This document shows, in pieces, positions 32,001 through 48,397 of a DNA stretch of 64,000 bases. The position numbers and the translations under genes are program-made. Source of the DNA: Nematostella vectensis (Eukaryota; Cnidaria; Anthozoa; Actiniaria; Edwardsiidae); contig NC_064041.1 of the NCBI RefSeq assembly GCF_932526225.1, positions 15,780,951 through 15,844,950 on the forward strand. The letters are read 5' to 3'. A model generated the notes under the pieces. That model made no database searches. It was not told where the DNA came from and saw nothing but the letters and a program-made list of their open reading frames with translations. The stretch's first letter is position 1. Every line of letters begins with the position of its first letter.

Positions 32001-33198
32001 GAATTGCCAAACAAATATCGATGAATGCGCATCACGTCCTTGCGCAAATGGTGGTAGCTGCATTGACCGCATCAATAGCTATGAATGCACCTGCGTACCT
32101 GGATACACTGGGCGGAACTGTCAAGTGGATATAGATGAGTGTGAGTCCAAACCATGCGTTAATGGAGGAACGTGTATAGACCGTGTAGCCGGTTACTCTT
32201 GCGCATGCGCAGTAGGATACACCGATCAAAATTGCTCGGTCGAAATAGATGAATGTGCTTCCAACCCTTGCTTGAATGGCGCGACATGTACTGATCGGCT
32301 GGGCGGATACGCGTGTTCGTGTATTCCGGGATTCACTGGTAAAAATTGTGAGACTGACCTAGACGAGTGTCTATCTAATCCATGTGGGAACGGTGCCACT
32401 TGCCGACACCTTGTGAACAATTATACTTGCATTTGCGCGGTAGGATTTACTGGAAGAAACTGCCTTGATGATATCAATGAGTGTGGCTCCGATCCATGTG
32501 TACATGGCAAATGCAATAACACTATTGGCTCTTTCGCTTGTGATTGTTCGGGCACTGGGTTCACAGGCGCAAGGTGCAATATTGATGTAAACGAATGCCA
32601 AAGCCTGGAGCAACCGTGTTTTAACGGAGGCACATGTTCGAATCTTGATGGTTCGTACTCGTGTGAGTGTCCAAGGGGTTTTGCTGGAAGATTATGCGAG
32701 CTTGATGTCGATGAATGCGCGAGCAGCCCTTGTCTTCATGGCGGTAAATGCATCAACCTTAAAGACCAATTCATTTGCCACTGCGTGGGGACTGGGTTCA
32801 CGGGTTTCCGTTGTGGTCTTGATGTGGACGAATGTACATCCGGGACTCATCAGTGTATGCACAATGCCACGTGCACAAACCTAGAGGGGGGCTACCGATG
32901 CACATGCGTAGAAGGATATTTCGGGGAACACTGTGAGAATGGGACGTTGGCTCCCCCACCATCATCAGCTCCCAGACAAGCCAGCAATGATGTTAACAAC
33001 GATGTAGAATTAGGGCTTTCTATAGCATTTGTTTTAGTAGTTTTAATTGTAGCATTAGTTATTTTATATTTCTATTTCCGCAAGAAGGCTGCAAAGGAGA
33101 GTGGGAAATACTACCCCTCAGAAGAAGAATACAAAGGAGGGTATCCCATGAGTCCACTTGATTTCGATAAGCTTGACAAAGAAGAACAGTTAGTTTAG
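14070..33198 (+). CDS. Crumbs-type transmembrane polarity protein
   Basis: Fifteen coding exons join in frame: 14070-14136, 14965-15174, 15414-15530, 16037-16238, 17253-17476, 17998-18267, 22530-22950, 23381-23681, 24420-24580, 25360-25537, 26270-26599, 26855-27365, 27644-27862, 28302-28514, 29081-33198. The product is 2,513 aa. Order: signal peptide ([20 protein letters not shown]), EGF 1-14, laminin G (~557-742), EGF 15, laminin G (~781-965), EGF 16, laminin G (~999-1185), 32 EGF repeats in the last exon (many calcium-binding, with xIDEC or xIDDC), a membrane span (~2451-2474) and a 39-residue tail. Tail elements [10 protein letters not shown] and final EEQLV match the Crumbs juxtamembrane FERM site and the C-terminal PDZ ligand (ERLI in flies and vertebrates). 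Crumbs sets apical membrane identity through Pals1/PATJ. Forty-eight EGFs are more than in fly or human Crumbs. A Fat- or Notch-like protein is less likely given the laminin G spacing and tail. Confidence 0.87.
14567..14964 (+). repeat. Repeat units copying the Crumbs exon-2 acceptor
   Basis: Three units of 126-143 bp begin at about 14570, 14713 and 14855 with AAGTCAATTTCCGGGG or a near variant. Each ends with TTTAGGTTAATATGCTGCAG followed by TGGG, or in the last unit TTTATATGGTGCAG/TGGGTCAG, which is the true acceptor at 14964. Pseudo-acceptor AGs end at 14697 and 14838. The units therefore carry the acceptor and the first exon bases. Confidence 0.88.
18834..19993 (-). CDS. Candidate small secreted-peptide precursor nested in a Crumbs intron
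   Basis: Minus strand, inside the 4.3-kb Crumbs intron. Exon 19871-19993 starts at an ATG and encodes a hydrophobic signal peptide ([18 protein letters not shown]...NGMA) followed by [17 protein letters not shown] dibasic GKR directly after a short N-terminal peptide is the layout of amidated neuropeptide precursors. It joins in phase 0 to exon 18834-18932 (good acceptor CTCACTCAG), adding [15 protein letters not shown]... and TAG, for 73 aa. A possible 34-bp cassette (19505-19538) would shift the last exon to a frame containing CRGGKR. If the first donor (AAG/GTAGAG, not strong) is not used, the product is 43 aa. A TATA box lies 58 bp upstream of the ATG, and AATAAA runs on the minus strand lie near 18702-18716. 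I do not recognise a known family. Confidence 0.55.
20051..20058 (-). promoter_or_regulatory. TATA box of the nested peptide gene
   Basis: The minus strand reads GGTATAAAAAAGC here. The expected transcription start, about 30 bp downstream near 20025, would give a 5'UTR of roughly 30 nt before the ATG at 19993. This supports a real minus-strand gene within the Crumbs intron. Confidence 0.55.
22187..22390 (+). mobile_element. 174-bp insertion with 15-bp target-site duplication and hammerhead-like core
   Basis: The 15-bp word CCAGATAGTCCATAG is present at 22187-22201 and 22376-22390 and brackets a 174-bp insert. The insert contains CCGACGA, a hairpin GGGC-UAAC-GCUC, then GAAACGUC. That is the layout of a hammerhead core with minimal ACGU stem III, a partial GCU/AGC stem I, and the usual U4 replaced by C. 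A long direct duplication and lack of coding sequence fit a short retroposed element related to Penelope or retrozyme sequences. Confidence 0.7.
24549..25005 (+). repeat. 71-bp array copying a Crumbs laminin G exon end and donor
   Basis: GT donors following AATAACAG (or close variants) occur at 24581 (true), 24652, 24723, 24794, 24865, 24936 and, degenerate, 25004. The unit is 71 bp and consists of the last ~30 bp of exon 24420-24580 (GTCACGCTAGTGCTGGAAAA), the GTAAGC donor and 40 bp of intron. Use of the next donor would add 71 nt and shift the frame. Confidence 0.95.
25085..25345 (+). repeat. Dispersed repeat, copy 1 (CCATTTTACGCTCCCGC family)
   Basis: Similar over about 250 bp to 34382-34615: shared words include CTTTAAAGAAG, CCATTTTACGCTCCCGC, TTCCATCGGCT and AAAGGAGTGGTTGA in the same order. 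Shorter minus-strand relatives lie at about 21000-21075 and 61918-61990. It is non-coding, and no clear terminal repeats are visible. Confidence 0.75.
26681..26762 (+). repeat. Diverged upstream copy of a Crumbs acceptor and exon start
   Basis: The stretch GAGAGCGAAATATCTTAAAA ... AGCTTCCAGACAAT ... CTCAGTCGGCCTTGCTCTC parallels the true junction GAGAGCAAAAGATGTCGCAA ... AGCTCCCAGACAAT ... CTCGGCCTAGCTCTC around 26802-26886. The copy retains a TGCTAG acceptor-like AG but has many differences, so it is an older duplication than the others. Confidence 0.7.
29210..32940 (+). repeat. Thirty-two EGF repeats in a single Crumbs exon
   Basis: All 32 C-terminal EGF modules, plus one truncated module (near 29785-29820), lie in the 4.1-kb last exon with no intron, whereas the N-terminal EGFs are split over several exons. 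Most are 38 residues (114 bp). Modules at about 31560-31980 are nearly identical at the DNA level (repeated CGAAATGGCGC and GGACCAGACATGTTCCACAA), showing recent duplication or gene conversion. Confidence 0.9.
32995..33198 (+). other. Crumbs membrane span and cytoplasmic tail
   Basis: After the last EGF a short Pro/Ser-rich linker leads to a hydrophobic span ([20 protein letters not shown]) followed by [20 protein letters not shown] and a tail ending [14 protein letters not shown] lies where the FERM-binding GTYSPS of fly Crumbs sits. The EEQLV end is a conservative variant of EERLI. Tail length (39 aa) is close to the 37 aa of fly Crumbs. Confidence 0.85.
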
Positions 33199-36100
33199 TT
33201 TTATTTATTGATCTTAAAAATGTTTAAGCATTTTTACTCGTGTGACTTGTCAGAGAAAACCCAATTTTTATTTTCATTTTGTCTCATGTAAATAATGGTT
33301 ATATGATACTTTCACATCTTGAATAGTAGTAATATTTTTAAAGGATTGAACTGTATATAATATGAAGGAAATATCCTTGTAATATAAAAAGGAACTGTTT
33401 CATCTCCTTTTAGAAAGTGATGTTTACTAGGTGTTTTTTTAACCGAATTGCAAGCACTTTACTATTAAACATAGAATAACAGATAAAAATGACTATAGGA
33501 TTGTCTGGTTGTGGTCGATCTAAAGCTGTGACAGATGCAAAATTTAAAAAAAAAATAAGTTGTAATTGACGTCCACCAAAACACAGTTGTGGAACACACC
33601 TCCAAAATTGTTCTTGTCCGCTTTGTAACTCTTGTTCAATTAAGTAATTACGCACTTAATTTCCTTTTCTAGGTAACGTGATAGTCGTCTCTCGTATCAT
33701 ATTTCTCCACGCGAGATCGCGAAATGACGTAAAAGTAATTGATTTTGCGCAGTAGAATTTGAAGGTACATGGTGGTTCGGATCACATCTAGCGCGAGGTA
33801 AGCGCGTGGGATCATCTGGTACCACTGGCATGGTTATAGATACTCACTCAAGAAATCAAACTGCGACCTTATTAGGAGCCGACCATATGATATTGGATAT
33901 TTTCTTGTTTTTTTTTTTTTTCTTATTTTTTCGTAACCCCAGTGTCAGGCCTTTATTTTGTTCCCTATGAAGTATGTCCCTCCTATCTGTTTCGAGGTTG
34001 GTCTCTGATCTTTTATTTTTTATATTTCCCTATATCTTTAGCCGATTTTTTCCCCTAGAGGTCATGGCCTGCTTATCATTATTTATTCATTTTATTTCTC
34101 TCTTAAGGTTACTGAACCGTCGATACCCTACGGTCTGTCCCTTAAAACCCACTAACCCGGCATGCTTGGTAATTTTATTTTCTGTTTTAAAAACCAAAAT
34201 TCCTATTTTTCAAAAATATAATCTTTGGTGCATTAAATGGTATTTCAATAATTCAATCACAGAAACCAATGTCCTTCTGTTTAGTAGCCTCCGTTGATAA
34301 ATGTAAAATAGAGATTATATTTTTATTTGTTTTTTTCCCTCTCTTTTCTCGTGTTCTTCTACGAATCGTTTAAGTCAACTTTAAAGAAGGCCAATAAAGC
34401 CGCCATTTTACGCTCCCGCAAATACCGGTCACAAAAAGCATCAATTTCCATCGGCTGATTCCAGCAAGGAACTGATCTACTTTCCATCAAATATCATTTA
34501 TGAAGTATCAGTCCTTAATCTTGGGTGGTTATTTCAAAGTCTCCTTGTTGCGAACAGACTGTTGTATTTCTCGATGAAAATAAAAAAGAAAGGAGTGGTT
34601 GATCGACATTCTTTAGTTGGGCGCTACGGGGATTTCATTTTCAGTTTAAGCTTTCTTAAAAGAATGTTTTAGGTTTAATGTATACATGTTTTGCAGACTT
34701 TTATTCTTACATCAGTCAGGTTGTTAACATTGAGCCCGCCGCATAGAGAAATATTGTCGGCGTCTCAACAGATACCCCCCCCACCCTCCCAGTGTCACTG
34801 GTGAGGGAGGTGGCATGTCACCCTGCAGGAAGAAAAACAAAACCTGTCAAAGGGCGGATGAGCTCCGTGCGAGCCAACGGCCAACATGCACTTTTGGGCA
34901 GGGGACGCCCATTAGCCTAGTATTGGCAAGTTCCCTAGAAGAAAGAAACTCTGAAGTAAAACCGGCTAACCAAATGTCTTATGTGCCTTTACGTAAAGCC
35001 ACATCAAGATAAGATCATGACCAATCCATAAAAAAGGTTTTATTTCAAGCAATATTAAAGAAATACTCATCTAAGTTTAAAAAGAAGCAAATCTTTGTTG
35101 ATTGTTAACTTGAAAAGGAGGATTCCGCATAACGTCCCAAAAGAAGTGCATGAATCAGCATCGTATTACCAACGAAGCCACAGAACTCTCTTGGTCGCTT
35201 GCAGCGAACCAAACTGGGCGTGGCAAAAGGGGTCCTACAAGGCAGTAGTCCCCCTCCATTTAAGGATCAAATAATTGAATGCCAATCGGCGTGTAGATAA
35301 AATTGGTGCAGTCTTGATGATTTTAGCCTCCTTCTTCTCTCAAGTTTGACCCACGCCCTTGACCCCTTTACACAGCACGGGCTGCGACAGAGAACTCCAT
35401 TGATGGCTTCATTGATGTACTGTATATATTGTTTATAAATCAAGAAAAATAGGGTAAAACCTAGATAAAGGAAAAAAATAGTTTGATCCTTTAAACCTTT
35501 GAGCACATAATGTATTCAAATTTATTCTTAAATCCATCCATTCCAAACTCCAAACAGGTGTATTCGACTCTGCCAAATGTTTGTCTATCATTAAGATTTC
35601 TTTAATTAGCTGACCCAATAATAATCTATACATGTAATATACTAATATATAAAAGCACCCCTAAATGATCAATGATAGCATTTGAGTAGAAATTTTCTGA
35701 CGACTGTTTAGAACTTTGTTTTAGGGACATATTTTAATATAATTGTTAGTAATAGCGGAGCCCCATAGTCATAGCGAAATGGTAATAACTATGCGACTCA
35801 GTTTTTTGGTCACCGCGCGGGTACCCTACTGGTCGCCTGCCCGCCCGCACACTGCGATAATTTCGCAACACGTCTCTCAAGTAGAATTATTAAAAATGAA
35901 TATACTTTTGCACTTTCCGGGATTGCTAAATTCTTTATAAAACACAGACTGTTATGGTTAAAACTTAAAATAATTTGACTTTTTGTGTTTTTCTGTTTGC
36001 ACTCACGGGAACCCTTTGTCAATTTTTCGCGCGTTTTGTTCTTGCAACTCGCGGCCAACACGGTGGGTTTGCAAATGTTTACATTATTTTTGTCATGGTA

Positions 36101-36890
36101 AGAAACCAAGAAAGAAAGACACACTAAACATTTTTATAATATTAAGATGTAAAAACGATGGATGGAAAGAAAGGACAAATGATGGAATAGAAAAAAGAAG
36201 GTAAGAAAGACTCGTAATAGTAGCTTTTTGTCGGAGCTATGAAAGTTAATTGTCTCTTAAAGTTCTTAAAACCTTTCACTTATATCAATATAGCCAAAAC
36301 AAAGCACAGATAAACTTCCAAATTCTGAAAGGGAAATTGAATTTGATTGAAATTTGAATTTTCTACAGATCTTTGAAAAATTTCCTGGCCGCGCGAAAGG
36401 AGATATTGAATCGAGTGAATAATTCCAAGTTTTGGCGGGAAAATATAAAACAACGTATTTTCTTTCAATCTGTTAAAATTCAGAGAGAGCAATACCACAA
36501 AATATTGGCGAATTGTTTTCTATTGCAATGCTACCCACAATGAAGCGAAGAATCATTTAAAGTCGAGAATTATATGCGAAAAAAGAAAATATCATTTTGT
36601 TCTCAGCGCGCGCTCGTGAGAATGTCGCTATTCTTGACTGCGAATGCAGCGCGCGCACAATGCAAAAACAATTCAAAGACTAAAAAATATCTGCTAATTT
36701 TTTTAGATTTGTTTCCTGAAGTTAAATAATCATTTGACTACCAGGTTGAGATATAAAGATGACGGTAAAAGTTGTAACCACAAAACGTTCTTCAGCAATA
36801 ACTAAGAAGAACGAGAACCGGTTTAGCGCGCGCATATGTTTTCTCATGTAATTTGATTGACATCTCGATCTACGTCACAAATGACTGGAC
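33199..36890. other. Crumbs 3'UTR and intergenic DNA
   Basis: The UTR is A/T-rich; an ATTAAA at 33464-33469 is the first plausible polyadenylation signal I see. Further on there is the dispersed repeat at 34382-34615 and otherwise no gene I can support. Open frames here are short and have no recognisable domain. Confidence 0.5.
34382..34615 (+). repeat. Dispersed repeat, copy 2
   Basis: Second long copy of the family described at 25085-25345, with the same word order (CTTTAAAGAAGGCC, CCGCCATTTTACGCTCCCGC, TTTCCATCGGCTGATT, AAAGGAGTGGTTGATC). It lies between genes, whereas copy 1 is inside a Crumbs intron. Confidence 0.75.
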
Positions 36891-37359
36891 CTGGCGCCCG
36901 TTTATCGAAACTCCCGAGAATTTTCGGGCCCGAAAACTTTATTTTTCATTTTTGCTAAAACTTTTACATGTTTTCCTTTTGGAGAACCGCTTCCATAATT
37001 TAGAAAAGTTTTTGGTTGGTATTCCAAATAATTAGGCTCCATAGGGCTATTTTTGAAGATTTGCTGAAGCCAAAAAGTTACCCGAAAAGTCTTGGGTGAC
37101 TGCGAGGTCCCGAGAACTTTCTTAATATTTAAGCCATGTGAATTTCGGGCCCGAGAAGTTCGGAAAAGATCAAATTCTATAAATCTATAAAGAGAATCTT
37201 CTTCACATGAATCTTTGTGGTAAAATACGATGTTTGACGATATTTAAACACATTTAGATACCATAAATTTTATAGGATTAGCCAGCTTTTCAAATTTAAG
37301 AAATAAAACGTTTTCGGACCCGAAAATTCTCGGGTGTTTTGAGAAACGAGCGCCTGGGC
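36891..37359. mobile_element. ~470-bp MITE with ~48-bp inverted repeats
   Basis: The left end (36891-36937) contains CGAGAATTTTCGGGCCCGAA, and the right end (37310-37359) carries its inverse, CGGACCCGAAAATTCTCGGG. Beyond these, GGCGCCCGTTTATCGAAA mirrors TTTGAGAAACGAGCGCC. The interior is A/T-rich, non-coding, and carries another CGGGCCCGAGAAG block. Flanks TGGACCT and TGGGCCT may be an imperfect target-site duplication. Confidence 0.75.
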
Positions 37360-40203
37360 CTTTCAGTTCACGGCCTTTTTTCCGACGATTGACCAAAATA
37401 CCTCAATGATTACAGATTTCAGTTATTCTCGCGAACGAACCACATTTAGAAGATTTGGAAGATGAAAATATTAAGAATTGACAAAGTCTATCAACTCTGA
37501 AAGGTTTTATGAACTTTAAGTTTTAATTTATTGACATTTTCTAGCGAAAAAATCTTAAAGATGAAGGGATGCTTTATTAAGTATACCTTCCCACTATAAT
37601 TCAGCTAGGTTTAGTCCATAGAAAAATTTAGGGAATTCGTGGGGTTAGTCGCAAACAAACGCCTCTCTTGATAATCACATGTTTTTTTTTTTGTTTTTTT
37701 TTTTTTTTCACATGTTTCGATCAAAGATAATATCTTTGCTTTTTAAGATTAAATAATAAGTTTTTCCCGTAACGAAAGGACGATTTCACATCTGGAGATA
37801 ATAAGTAGTTTGGAGGAGTTTGTTTAAAATTTTAGTGTTTAGCGAAACGACATTTTGTTTTGTTTTTAAACTTTCTTTAATTTGCTACTAATAACTCCTT
37901 GGTAATGAGCTGATTTTTTTTCATTTGTTGGGTATTGTGCTGTTTGAATTAACTTACATATTAACTTATATAAGATTTGTTTCCTCATTCACCATCTATC
38001 ATAAGAAAATACTTAGCCTCCATGGTAAATTGAAGATAAAACAGAAGTGATTGATTCATTCAATGAAACCTTACCCAAAACTAGAATGTTATTGTCATCG
38101 AATTCTGGTTTGAATCTGGAAAAAAAGGTGCATACTCGGTACTGTGGTCCTCTTTTCTGACAACTTTTAAGAGTGATGTCACCTTGTCTTCAAGTCCTGT
38201 TTTGTTATTGGATAGGATGATCCATTGTCATAAGATCCCCTTAGTAATAGCAGAATTGAAAGAATCTCTTAACACCATTGAAGGGATATAGCGGTTGGTA
38301 GAGTTTTATTTAAAAGATTGGAGAATCATCCTAGAGTCCCCCATACCCCCTTCCGGGGTTTTGCCTCAAATGCTGTCCTCCAAATTTTTCAGGTGAATCT
38401 CCCTTACAAGAGAAACTCCAAACAAGCTGCCAGCTTAGAGGAATGATGCCATGGCAGGATAAATATAATGCATTTGTTTTATGCAGCCCAGTAAAAATTA
38501 ACACAACTGAGTAACGAAAAAATAGTTTTTCTATTGCATGTTTTAGCACACAAATAGCAGGCGTAATGCACCACCATGTTAATAAATTAGTATGGGAATT
38601 TAAGTGTGTCCATGGTTCTCTACAAGTAAGGTCAGTGTTTTGTATGGACCACCCAGACAGGTGCATATTTCAAAGACTATTAGCCCAAAAAGCACAGAAG
38701 AGAGGCAAATATTTGCAATTTCTATTAAAAAAACGCCTATACATTCACCTGGCAAATCCAATACACTACATAGTGTTATCTTCTGATATGCTTAAATACA
38801 GAATGTGTAGTCTAGTGTTTCAATGTATAGAGTTTTAAATTCTGAAGAGAATAAACCAACATTTTCCAATATTTATTTAAATTTTCCTGAAAACATCCTC
38901 CCTTTACACCCACTGGAAGCCTTTCCTCATAAACAACAACTACAAAAATGTGCGTACAACCTATTTTAAAATATGTTCTGCTATCAATAAATCGTCAAAT
39001 TACAACTGAATGTTGGAAAATGTGAATAACGTATGCGATAAGATTACTTATCATCCTTATTCTTGCAAATGATTACCTATACCCATAACCATTGATTGGT
39101 CTTACTGCCTTTCGCTATTTGCACTGACAAAGGGAGTACGAGGGACGACCTCCCTACCTGGGCGTGCTAGCTGGTACTGCCGTGAATTACGAAATTTTTA
39201 CATGGTTGCTACTGACTACGGTGATATCAAACTAAATACTTGTTGTGCTAGTGCGCATGTAAAGCTTCATACGTGGTTACAATGATTCACAGCATTCCAA
39301 CCATTTTTGCACTCGCTGTTCTAAAACTACTACCTGGCTAAAAAAGTTTCACTAAATGATAATTAGTAACCTGCAAAGGTCGCGAAGTCAGATCCAATTT
39401 TCTGCCATTAGTTAATGCTCACAGAACGGGAATAGGTCCTCGATTTCCAACACTCAAGTACCATTTAAAAACGATGGGGACAACGCCCTTTTTAGGGGTC
39501 AATTCCTATTCCTCCCCTATCCCGTTTCATAAATTTCTTCATCGAACGGTTAGGCTACTTAATCAATATGAGTTGGCTAATCAAACAAAAACACATATAA
39601 CTTTTCCATTAACTTCAGGCAAGTTGGCAGCAAATCATGTAAATATCAAGCAATTTAAAGAAATAGTATATTTTGTCATTTTGGTGAGGCAAGAAGCAAG
39701 AGAGATTAAGAAAATCTTTTGGGGCACAGCCATGCCCCTAATGGTAATATTTTTTGTGAAATATTGGGGTCAGGCTACGGCTGCTACAACCTTATCAAAT
39801 CAGCGCTCAAGTGCGCCACTGATTGCCGGCTCATGCGTGCTATTGGGCACTTATTGATGCAATTGATAAGCCATATAGCTAGCTCACTTGGCAAACACGC
39901 AACATGTATTTTAGGACAATTTGGCACGATTTCTTTTATATTGCATGGTCTCAAATATCTTTTCCACTGTAGAGTGCGACTTATGACACCCGTAGCTACC
40001 ATGACAGATCTGTGAATAATGATTCGAAGCGCGCAACTAACTGGTTGACATGAGCTTCTATCCCCAGCCAACCAGTTTATATCACATGTCAATCCTCCTA
40101 CTTTTCAATTTCGCGCGTCTGTCAATAGCAATACTAACCATCTACAGTCATTTTCTGACCTAAGGAAGTATTAAAAAGACCAAAAAGTGGCAGAACCTTA
40201 AAC
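37360..40203. other. Intergenic, no gene seen
   Basis: A/T-rich non-coding sequence with a T-rich run near 37680-37710. The longest open frame (39474-39857, 127 codons) shows no domain, signal peptide or splice context that I recognise. Confidence 0.5.
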
Positions 40204-46179
<5,976 letters not shown>

Positions 46180-46379
46180 CTGAAAATAGACAACGCATAG
46201 ACAGCAACAGACAATAATTTGTAGAAATCGGATTATCATTAAAATAGTATTTCAAAATTAACTATAAGATCAAAATTTGAGATTGAAAAGTAGTGATACT
46301 AAAATTATAAAAAAAAATACGTAAAAAGGGATTCTATATTTGATAGTTGTAAAAACTAGTAGTCCCGCTGATAATAATA

Positions 46380-46408
46380 ATAATAATGATGAGGACGACG
46401 ACGACGAC

Positions 46409-46439
<31 letters not shown>

Positions 46440-46440
46440 T

Positions 46441-46486
<46 letters not shown>

Positions 46487-46500
46487 AATGGTGATGATGG

Positions 46501-46567
<67 letters not shown>

Positions 46568-46581
46568 GATGATGATGATGT

Positions 46582-46612
<31 letters not shown>

Positions 46613-46617
46613 AATGG

Positions 46618-46655
<38 letters not shown>

Positions 46656-46713
46656 TTGATGATGATGACGACGATGATGATGATGATGATGTTGATGATT
46701 ATGATGATGATGT

Positions 46714-46744
<31 letters not shown>

Positions 46745-46749
46745 AATGG

Positions 46750-46824
<75 letters not shown>
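46380..46824. repeat. (GAT)n microsatellite, ~440 bp
   Basis: Nearly uninterrupted GAT/GAC triplets with a few GTT and AAT variants. It lies upstream of the first identified exon of the minus-strand PAN gene. The long Asp or Met frames across it are meaningless as proteins. Confidence 0.97.
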
Positions 46825-46826
<2 letters not shown>

Positions 46827-48354
46827 CTCTATCCCCCCAACACTACCACCATCCCAAAAACAAATTGCAGCAAACCTTTGTGCCTGAGCTTGAAGAAAGC
46901 ATTTCTGCGTCGTGGCTCTTCACATGTATCATGTGCTGCACAGGCGACCGCTGATAGCAGTACAAGCTTATAGTATACAGTTCCCTTCAGCATTTTCTGA
47001 AATTGAAAACAGTTTTGTTTAGGGAATGCTTCATTATGTTCTAGAAAAATTTCAAGCAGTTTCTTGTTATTGCCTCGGGTGAAGAAAACATTATTTTTAA
47101 CTTTGAAATGATTTAAGATAATCCGCAGCTCTGCTTTTTTTTTATTTTTAGAAATAGATAAGAGAACTGCACGAATTTTTGTGATTGGTGGGAGGATTTC
47201 AGACATCGCATAATTCATCATGGCATTTGTGAAAAAGACATAGTTTTATTCGTTAACATTGTTTTCAAGGTTAAAATTACAAAAAACACTCAAGAAAAAC
47301 TGATGCTGTGAACAAAAAATAATAAAAGATATTATTGAAGACATCATTTTAGACGAGAAATTGCAGTTTCGCTGTTCCAGCTGTTGCTCTGCTAGGTTTT
47401 CATTATTAATAAGCAAAAATATGGAGATATTAAAATATTTGCCGTTTTTTACAGAAATAATCATTCTTAGACGATCTACAACTAGTTTCTTACAGACACC
47501 AGTCATTTTTCCAGCCCTATCGCGAGTGAGTTTCTGGGAGTTTTTCTTGGATTAAAACTGTGTTAACTTTGACTAATAATATAATTCTTTTATAAGGATC
47601 ACTGCATTCATCATTCACTATTTAATGAAATTTTGATGAATTCTTTTAGGAAGGCTAGCTTGAAAACTGTGATAACTATGACTAACATTAAGTACCACCG
47701 CCACACATCCCTAACTTAATGGAATAGTGATATTTTCAAGGTTAAGTTTAAGTCATTCTAAAGAATCAGCCAAATTATTTTCAGTGATATAAAGAGTAGA
47801 AATAGAACCATATTAAAAAGAATAGAATGTTGTATAAGTACCATTTTTTGCAAGCGCTACAAGTATCTACTTACAATGTTTTCTTCTTCTTTTCGTCTCT
47901 CCTATATAATAAAATTTCACTCGATGATGTGCAAACTCATCGAAGAGATGGTGCTGCACCTTCTCCGCAATTCTTCTTCTAGAGAATAAGAACGACTGAA
48001 AACACCTGATTGGCTGATTTTATCCTTCTTGATTCTGATTGGCTTTGAGATTCTATACAGATGCTATACCTCCTTTTGAGCGGAGTCTCTTGTCCAAAAT
48101 TCATTTTGGGATTATAGTTCTCGACAGTTTCGATTTAAAAACACAAACAATAAAAATACGAAAACTGCAAGATTTTGTGTACAAAAGGATTATAAAAGAT
48201 ATTATTACTTAGTAGAGATATCATTTTAGACGAGATAATTCAGTTTGCCTGTTCCAGCTGTTGCTCTGCATGGGCTCTTTTATTATTTGGAGGCAGAAAT
48301 ATTGAGATAAGAAGATATCTTAATGTTTGGAAAAAACACGCAAACTACTGTTTC

Positions 48355-48397
48355 ATCCCTACAAGCTTGTTTCGTGGTTGCCCACTCATCAGGGGAT
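48355..48397 (-). ncRNA. Hammerhead ribozyme motif, copy A
   Basis: The minus strand reads AUCCC, then CUGAUGA, stem II GUGG-GCAA-CCAC, GAAA, stem III ACAA-GC-UUGU, cleavage triplet GUA, then GGGAU. Stem I pairs AUCCC with GGGAU. Every conserved core position is intact, and the stem III sequence is self-complementary, as expected for hammerheads that act as dimers. Confidence 0.88.

Noticed and set aside
29164-32629. Long antisense open frames opposite the Crumbs EGF exon
   Set aside because: Codon bias of Cys/Gly/Asn-rich EGF repeats leaves antisense frames open; they have no domains.
39474-39857. 127-codon plus-strand frame as a gene
   Set aside because: No domain, poor start context and no neighbouring exons; probably chance.
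46340-46973. Long poly-Asp and poly-Met open frames
   Set aside because: They are translations of a (GAT)n microsatellite; no start context, domain or splice support.
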